Positions 31,352-35,355 of a stretch of DNA of 35,355 nucleotides are shown here, piece by piece. The DNA comes from a virus, in the IMG/VR virus record IMGVR_UViG_3300019889_000026, positions 1 through 35,355 of that record. The stretch is one strand, 5' to 3'. The position numbers and the translations under genes are program-made. The first letter of the stretch is position 1; every line of letters begins with the position of its first letter. The notes under the pieces are model-generated. The model was not told the origin of the DNA. It searched no databases and worked only from the letters and a program-made list of their open reading frames with translations.

Positions 31352-31701
31352 CCCTGCAATGGCTGATCTGGTCTAACGAGCATCGGGGCTTCTGGCACCA
31401 GAACAATCACGGATACACCCGATGGATGGACGAGGCTCGGCGCTTCCCCTTGGAGGCGGCGCAGGAGATCTGTGATCAGGCCTCGCTCCAGGGCCGGCTC
31501 TCGGTCGAGACCGAGACGGGTCACAAGGTGCCCCCGGAGATGATGGTCCTGGCGCCGCGCCGCAACCCGGACCGCTCGGCCGAGGCGCTGGCCGGGCTGG
31601 CGGTCCAGGAGTTCACGAACGGCCGGGACTTCCCTGGCAATGAGCGTCTGACCCGGATCATCGCCGCGACGATCCAGTTCGACCGGGAGCAGCGGACATG
31701 A
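31348..31701 (+). CDS. conserved small phage protein, unknown
   Basis: 117 aa from ATG 31348, in an ATGA overlap. The opening LQWLIWSNEHRGFWHQNNHGYTRWMDEARRF is a pattern I associate with short early proteins of several phages, which usually sit among other unknown small genes. The remainder is helical and ends in a basic stretch. No enzymatic motif is visible. Function unknown. Confidence 0.65.
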   Translation: MTLQWLIWSNEHRGFWHQNNHGYTRWMDEARRFPLEAAQEICDQASLQGRLSVETETGHKVPPEMMVLAPRRNPDRSAEALAGLAVQEFTNGRDFPGNERLTRIIAATIQFDREQRT

Positions 31702-32234
31702 GCGAGGCTGTCATTGCGGCCGTAGGCCTGATGCTGTCCGAGATGATGCACGAGCGGTTCTCGGCTGACCTAGTCGGCGCGGCCAAGGGCTCCTGCGAAG
31801 CGATGATCCGCAGAGAAGGCCAGATGGAAACCGGGATCATCTTCTTCGTGAACGACAAGGAGGCCGGCTTCATCCATTTCCCACAATACGCCCCCGACAG
31901 CCCCGAGGCCCCGGCCTTGGTCGAGTTCATTCGGGGCCTGTTGAAGGATCACCGTGCCCACTCCTACGCCAAGTGCGCGGAGGTCTGGTATCGGGTTGGC
32001 GGCAACAAGATGCTCCAGGATGGGCGGTCCGCCGGCCAGTATCCCGATCGAAAGGAAGCCGTAGCTCTCGTCGGGGAAGCCGGCGGCAGACCGGTCGCCC
32101 ACGTCTTCGAGATGCTTCGGGACGAGGCCGGGAACTTCCTCGGGCTCGGCGACGACATCGTGGTGCAGGAGGGCGGGAAGTTCACCGCGTTCGGCCTCTG
32201 GACCGATCTGCTGGGGTCGGAGGTCCGTCACTGA
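31698..32234 (+). CDS. hypothetical protein, unknown
   Basis: 178 aa, ATGA-coupled to the preceding gene. It has an alpha/beta look: an N-terminal helix (AVIAAVGLMLSEMMHERFSAD), GIIFFVNDKEAGFIHFPQYAPDSPEA and a C-terminal strand region ending in FGLWTDLLGSEVRH. No cysteine cluster, P-loop or HTH is seen. It ends in a one-base overlap with the next ATG. I do not recognise a family. Confidence 0.6.
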   Translation: MSEAVIAAVGLMLSEMMHERFSADLVGAAKGSCEAMIRREGQMETGIIFFVNDKEAGFIHFPQYAPDSPEAPALVEFIRGLLKDHRAHSYAKCAEVWYRVGGNKMLQDGRSAGQYPDRKEAVALVGEAGGRPVAHVFEMLRDEAGNFLGLGDDIVVQEGGKFTAFGLWTDLLGSEVRH

Positions 32235-32518
32235 TGGGCACTCCCGACGAGATCATGACCCCGGAGGAGGCGCAGCGTTTCCAGGACTCCTGCGTCGCGG
32301 AGCGCCAGCTCGTGATCTGGACCGTGACCACGGGCACGACCGACTACCCGGGCCGCTACGCCGCGCGCCCTGGCCTGCCGCAGATCAGCGTCAACGGCCT
32401 GCGGTCGGTGCTCCTTGCTGACACCCTGGAGGAGCTTCGCGAGATGCTCCCGCGCGGGCTGTACCGGCAGGACCGCCAGCCGGGCGACTACGCCGTCATT
32501 GTTGAGACTTGGTTTTAA
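32234..32518 (+). CDS. hypothetical small protein, unknown
   Basis: 94 aa from ATG 32234, which overlaps the previous stop. MGTPDEIMTPEEAQRFQDSC, then ERQLVIWTVTTGTTDYPGRYAARP, and SVLLADTLEELREMLPRGLYRQDRQPGDYAVIVETWF. A small alpha/beta fold is likely. The sequence resembles short phage proteins of unknown role that contain DYPGKYVAR-like segments. No function can be given. Confidence 0.6.
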   Translation: MGTPDEIMTPEEAQRFQDSCVAERQLVIWTVTTGTTDYPGRYAARPGLPQISVNGLRSVLLADTLEELREMLPRGLYRQDRQPGDYAVIVETWF

Positions 32519-32530
32519 GGGGGGGAATTA

Positions 32531-32884
32531 ATGGACGATGCGCCTGAGCTGAAGGCCCTTTTGCGACAGATCGGATCCCATCTGGCGAAGACGCCGCGCT
32601 ACCCCGACCACCCGGACGGGCTCCTGGTCCAGGCCGAGGATATGCTCGTGGACCTGGGCATTCGCTTGGGCATGATCGAGCCGCCCCGGACCGTCCGCCT
32701 GGCCGATCTCCCGGCTGGGCCGGTCGGCGGCGAAACCGACGTCGGGACCATGGACCAGCTTTCGGAAGCGATCGGGAAGGTCGTTGAGGAGTTCCGGGCC
32801 GAGGGCGCGACCGTGGACGCCATTATCGAGGCGCTCAACAGGGAGGCGACGGCGCTGGAAGATCAGCGGGGGGCGACGCCATGA
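32531..32884 (+). CDS. hypothetical helical protein
   Basis: 117 aa with a strong ribosome site (AGGGGGGG). Mostly helical and acidic, with a central linker APAGPVGGETDVG that separates an N-terminal helix bundle (LKALLRQIGSHLAK) from a C-terminal helix (QLSEAIGKVVEEFRAEGATVDAIIEALNREA). Function unknown. It overlaps the next gene by 4 bp. Confidence 0.6.
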   Translation: MDDAPELKALLRQIGSHLAKTPRYPDHPDGLLVQAEDMLVDLGIRLGMIEPPRTVRLADLPAGPVGGETDVGTMDQLSEAIGKVVEEFRAEGATVDAIIEALNREATALEDQRGATP

Positions 32885-33414
32885 ACAGCGTCGCGCTCGC
32901 CAAGTTTCGGGCTCTCCAGGATCGGGGCTTCAGGAGGTGCGGCTCGCTGCTCGCCGTCAAGGACGAGCCGGACCGGATGGTCGCCGTCACCGATCACGGC
33001 AAGGTCGTTTGGTTCAACCCCGAGATCATCGACGGGCTGGCCCGGGACTGGGCTTCGTCCCTGGCCGATCAGCTTGAGACCGCCGCTGCGGTTGGCGCCG
33101 GCCTCGGCCTGCCTTCCACGGCAATCGATCTGCTGAAGGAGGCGGCTGGGGAGATCACGATCCTGGAGATGGCGCTGCACGGCGCGACCGGGATGCTGGT
33201 CGGGCACGCCGAGATGGCCGGGGTCGTGGAGGCCTTGGTCGGCTTTCTCCGCGACCGGGCTGAGTACGAGCTGAAGCGCCGCGACGCCGCCCGGAAGAAC
33301 AACCGGCCCGAGGCGGCGCAGATGTACCTCGATCGGGCGCAGTCCCTTTCCGAGGCCGCCGACGCCTTCCTGGCCCACATGTTCAAGCCCAAGGAGGGGA
33401 AGGCGGATGGCTGA
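32881..33414 (+). CDS. hypothetical protein, unknown
   Basis: 177 aa, ATGA-coupled. The N-terminal 60 residues (MNSVALAKFRALQDRGFRRCGSLLAVKDEPDRMVAVTDHGKVVWFNPE) look like a small alpha/beta domain. The rest is helical (LLKEAAGEITILEMALHGATGMLVGHAEM, then EYELKRRDAARKNNRPEAAQMYLDRAQSL). It overlaps the next gene by 8 bp. Family not recognised. Confidence 0.6.
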   Translation: MNSVALAKFRALQDRGFRRCGSLLAVKDEPDRMVAVTDHGKVVWFNPEIIDGLARDWASSLADQLETAAAVGAGLGLPSTAIDLLKEAAGEITILEMALHGATGMLVGHAEMAGVVEALVGFLRDRAEYELKRRDAARKNNRPEAAQMYLDRAQSLSEAADAFLAHMFKPKEGKADG

Positions 33415-33619
33415 TTTTTGCCGCCAGTGCGCCGCCGATCTGTTCGGGTCGCATCATGACTTCGTTGACGACTTCGCCGGCCTGACTTCGGAAGCCGAAT
33501 GGCAGGAGGGCCGGGCCGCCGTTGTCCTGTGCGAAGGCTGCGGTCCAATCCAGGTCGATCCCTTGGGCTCATGTGTGTCGAAGGATTGCCTGAAACATCA
33601 CGGGGAGGCTGATCAATGA
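33407..33619 (+). CDS. small zinc-ribbon-like phage protein
   Basis: 70 aa. FCRQCAADLFG near the start, LCEGCG in the middle and CVSKDCLKHH at the end give two CxxC pairs plus a CxxxxC and His residues, enough for one or two zinc sites. Small proteins with this CxxC ... LCEGCG-xxxVD ... C pattern are widespread in phages and function is unknown. It overlaps its neighbours by 8 bp upstream and 4 bp downstream. Confidence 0.7.
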   Translation: MADFCRQCAADLFGSHHDFVDDFAGLTSEAEWQEGRAAVVLCEGCGPIQVDPLGSCVSKDCLKHHGEADQ

Positions 33620-34149
33620 GCATGAAACAAGACGGACCTTTGCCCCGCCAGGACGGCGCCGCAATGAGCCCTTCCGATGCGGCCATCATTGAGCGCACGA
33701 GGGAAGATGCTGTCCTGGCCTGCGGCACCTGCAATGCCTGCTGCTATAGCCCCGTCGCGCTCCGCCCCGAGCGCGGCGACAACCCCGAGGCCTATCAGCT
33801 CGCCCTTTCGCACGATACGAGCGCCCCAAACGGCCTGACCATGCTGACCCTGGATCGCAATCCCGATGGGTCGTGCTACGCGCTCAAGGATGGCCGCTGC
33901 TCGATCTGGCCGAAGCGACCGGCGGTCTGCCGCAACTTCGATTGCCGCCGGCTCTTCTGGATGTACGACAAGGCCCAGCGCCGGGAGCTGATCGCCAAGG
34001 GCTACTTCAAACGGACCGTGTTCGATGCTGGCCGCATGCGAGGCGCCACACTGGAGGATGGCCCGGGGCTTCGCGAGGTATGCCGCCGCGTCAATTTCGG
34101 AGCGCGGTCGATCACCTTCATGGAACGCTGGCGCGGGGTGAAGCCATGA
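33616..34149 (+). CDS. YkgJ-like cysteine-cluster protein
   Basis: 177 aa. CGTCNACC (about 36-43), then CYALKDGRCSIWPKRPAVCRNFDCR, is the cysteine-cluster pattern of YkgJ-type proteins; the cysteines probably hold a zinc or iron-sulfur cofactor. GGGGAGG (33602-33608) precedes the ATG. The family is widespread in bacteria and of uncertain enzymatic role. In this operon it may act in host takeover. It overlaps its neighbour by ATGA. Confidence 0.85.
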   Translation: MSMKQDGPLPRQDGAAMSPSDAAIIERTREDAVLACGTCNACCYSPVALRPERGDNPEAYQLALSHDTSAPNGLTMLTLDRNPDGSCYALKDGRCSIWPKRPAVCRNFDCRRLFWMYDKAQRRELIAKGYFKRTVFDAGRMRGATLEDGPGLREVCRRVNFGARSITFMERWRGVKP

Positions 34150-34400
34150 TCGGCGCCGCCTTCCGGTGGTTCGGCAAGTGGATCAAGGAGGCCGAAGCCC
34201 GCGCCGCAGCCGCGATTAAGATCGGCCAGGCCGACCCGGCCCCGGCGCTCGCCATCGGCTGGGAGTGCAAGGACTATGCGGATGGCTGGATCAAGTATAG
34301 CCGGCCGGCCGACGCGCTGCGCTATCAGGACGAGACCGGATGCCTCCTGCGCGTGACCTATCGCGCAGCGCCGGCCCCACACAAGGAGCAGCAGAAATGA
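34146..34400 (+). CDS. hypothetical small protein sharing the IGQADPAP segment with the moron
   Basis: 84 aa from ATG 34146, ATGA-coupled to YkgJ. Amphipathic N-terminus MIGAAFRWFGKWIKEAEARAA, then KIGQADPAPALAIGWECKDYADGWIKYSRPADALRY. Encodes IGQADPAP at DNA level identical to a 25-nt stretch of the reverse-strand moron. No cleavable signal peptide is visible. Function unknown. Confidence 0.6.
   Translation: MIGAAFRWFGKWIKEAEARAAAAIKIGQADPAPALAIGWECKDYADGWIKYSRPADALRYQDETGCLLRVTYRAAPAPHKEQQK
34220..34244 (+). repeat. 25-nt repeat shared with the moron (inverted)
   Basis: This stretch is identical to the coding strand of 14487-14511 (reverse strand). A related copy (19 of 20) lies in the portal gene at 9939-9958. 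All three encode IGQADP. Confidence 0.85.
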
Positions 34401-34558
34401 CCGGGATCTTGTTCGATTTCGAGGAGCGCCTTGAGGCGGTCATTGACGAGTGGGTCGCCAAGGGCGGCGACATCCGAGAAGTGATGGATGCGCTGGAGGC
34501 CAAGCTGGCCGCTCTGCATGATGAATTTGGGGCTGACCCCGTGGGAGCCGAGCCATGA
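34397..34558 (+). CDS. 53-aa hypothetical protein
   Basis: 53 aa, ATGA-coupled. Acidic and almost entirely helical: ILFDFEERLEAVIDEWVAKGGDIREVMDALEAKLAALHDEFG. Short acidic helical proteins of this kind are frequent in phage early operons and sometimes mimic DNA or inhibit host enzymes, but nothing in the sequence shows that here. Confidence 0.55.
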   Translation: MTGILFDFEERLEAVIDEWVAKGGDIREVMDALEAKLAALHDEFGADPVGAEP

Positions 34559-34794
34559 TCCGCCAAACCCGGGACAACTTCGATGCGCGGCTGGTGCTGG
34601 AGTTCTTGAAGGGTTGCCCGGCGAAGGGCCAGCCGCCGCAGCAGGGATGGATCTCCCTGGCCGAAGAGGCCTGCCGCCGCATCCTGTTGCTCGAAGCCCG
34701 CATGACGGCAATCGCCGCCGCAACCCGGTCGCTTCACCTCGGCACCGAAGGCCTGATCGAAATGAGCCATATCGGATGGGAGGACAAGCCATGA
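34555..34794 (+). CDS. 79-aa hypothetical protein
   Basis: 79 aa, ATGA-coupled on both sides. Reads RDNFDARLVLEFLKGCPAKGQ, then ISLAEEACRRILLLEARMTAIAAATRSLHL. Mostly helical; no recognised motif. Confidence 0.55.
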   Translation: MIRQTRDNFDARLVLEFLKGCPAKGQPPQQGWISLAEEACRRILLLEARMTAIAAATRSLHLGTEGLIEMSHIGWEDKP

Positions 34795-34979
34795 GCCCAT
34801 ACGTCGAGGATTTGCTGAAGCGGATCAAGGGCTACCTGGACGCCGAGCGGATGGTCCGGTCCGAGGGCCAGACCTATCACGAACGGCATCCCGTGACGCT
34901 CCTGTCGGAAGCCTATGGCTTGATCTACGCCGACGAGTGTTTGATCGAGCGCTATGATCTCGGGGAGTTCATCCGATGA
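34791..34979 (+). CDS. 62-aa hypothetical protein
   Basis: 62 aa, ATGA-coupled on both sides. MSPYVEDLLKRIKGYLDAERMVRSEGQTYHERHPVTLLSEAYGLIYADECLIERYDLGEF. Short, helical, charge-balanced. No family recognised. Confidence 0.55.
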   Translation: MSPYVEDLLKRIKGYLDAERMVRSEGQTYHERHPVTLLSEAYGLIYADECLIERYDLGEFIR

Positions 34980-35242
34980 AGACGATGCCCTGCCCCTGGT
35001 GCGACATCGGCATCGCCGAGGACAGCCTGCGCGACGAGCCCCTCGACCTTCGCATCGGCCTCGGCGAAAATGATCTCGTCCATCTGACTGCCCACAACGT
35101 CCCGGTCTGGTCCTGCCTTCACTGCGGGATGGAGTGGACCGACTACCGGGGCGAGGAGATCCGGGAGCAGACGATCGAGGCCTACGATCGGAAGCTGGAG
35201 GAGGCCGTCGAGGCCTACAAGCGAAAGGTGGTCGAGCCATGA
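34976..35242 (+). CDS. zinc-finger-like small protein
   Basis: 88 aa, ATGA-coupled. CPWCDIG at the start and CLHCGMEW about 40 residues later form a four-cysteine zinc site typical of small phage zinc-ribbon proteins. The C-terminal half is a helix. It ends in an ATGA overlap with the next, truncated gene. Function unknown; DNA- or protein-binding is possible. Confidence 0.65.
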   Translation: MKTMPCPWCDIGIAEDSLRDEPLDLRIGLGENDLVHLTAHNVPVWSCLHCGMEWTDYRGEEIREQTIEAYDRKLEEAVEAYKRKVVEP

Positions 35243-35355
35243 AACGGATCGAGTATCGGACGTTCGACAAGTCGGGCTGGGGGCCAGGGCCTTGGCAGGA
35301 CGAGCCCGACAAGATCCAATGGCCCGACGCCGCCACCGGTCTGCCGTGCATGATA
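35239..35355 (+). CDS. conserved phage protein, truncated by window edge
   Basis: Starts at ATG 35239 and runs off the window after 39 codons. The visible N-terminus (IEYRTFDKSGWGPGPWQDEPDK, then WPDAATGLPCMI) matches a short conserved phage protein of unknown function that I recall from many tailed phages. The rest lies outside the window. Confidence 0.75.
   Translation, partial: MKRIEYRTFDKSGWGPGPWQDEPDKIQWPDAATGLPCMI

Noticed and set aside
1-35355. Integrase, tRNA genes, att sites, insertion sequences, diversity-generating retroelement
   Set aside because: No matching motifs, repeats or tRNA cloverleaf could be found by reading; absence by eye is not proof.

Overview
The window is a GC-rich (about two thirds G+C by eye), compactly packed stretch of a tailed double-stranded DNA phage or prophage with a long, probably non-contractile (siphovirus-type) tail. 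High GC, the gene families (P27-type small terminase, DUF7220, GTA-gp10-like tail chaperone, DUF6950 cysteine-peptidase-like tail protein, N-acetylmuramidase endolysin, YkgJ family) and alphaproteobacterial-looking codon use suggest a host such as a Rhizobiales or Methylobacterium relative. That host assignment is inference. No integrase, replication genes, tRNA or bacterial flanking gene is visible, so lifestyle cannot be settled, and the last gene runs off the right edge.

Layout, left to right. 1-266: leader with a perfect 16-bp palindrome. 267-3863: ParB-domain DNA methyltransferase, DUF7220 membrane protein, small and large terminase. 3872-4129: Acb2/Tad1-type hairpin protein (candidate anti-CBASS cyclic-nucleotide sponge), then a structured intergenic region with an 18-bp perfect inverted repeat and a UUCG-capped hairpin. 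4276-10041: one fused prohead protease-major capsid gene, two glycosyltransferase-like genes, two small genes and the portal, which here lies downstream of the capsid gene. 10038-13638: P-loop/collagen-like chimera, head-tail connector, head closure, gp10-like and DUF3168 proteins, tail tube. 13635-14197: tail assembly chaperone pair joined by a -1 frameshift at a GGGAAAA heptamer. 14172-14594: a lone reverse-strand secreted or membrane-anchored protein with its own promoter and dyad (a moron). 14650-25767: tape measure with an internal 804-bp duplication, distal tail proteins, tip protein and beta-helix tail fibre or spike. 25786-28189: small membrane and coiled-coil proteins and the lysis genes. 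28186-28955: leftward HTH regulator, strong rightward terminator and a control region with paired dyads. 28956-35355: a rightward operon of small, mostly unknown genes, joined largely by 4-bp ATGA overlaps.

The late genes package DNA (terminase), build and possibly glycosylate the particle (capsid, portal, connector, tail, fibres) and lyse the cell. The late transcript appears to end at the terminator at 28457-28487, beyond the leftward HTH gene, so it would run antisense across that regulator. The right-hand operon probably encodes early or accessory host-takeover functions.

The points most worth following are the candidate anti-CBASS protein beside the capsid gene, the protease-capsid fusion with an internal start, the two-gene glycosylation cassette inside the head module, the P-loop/collagen fusion, the frameshift site, the self-regulated reverse-strand moron and the duplicated tape measure.
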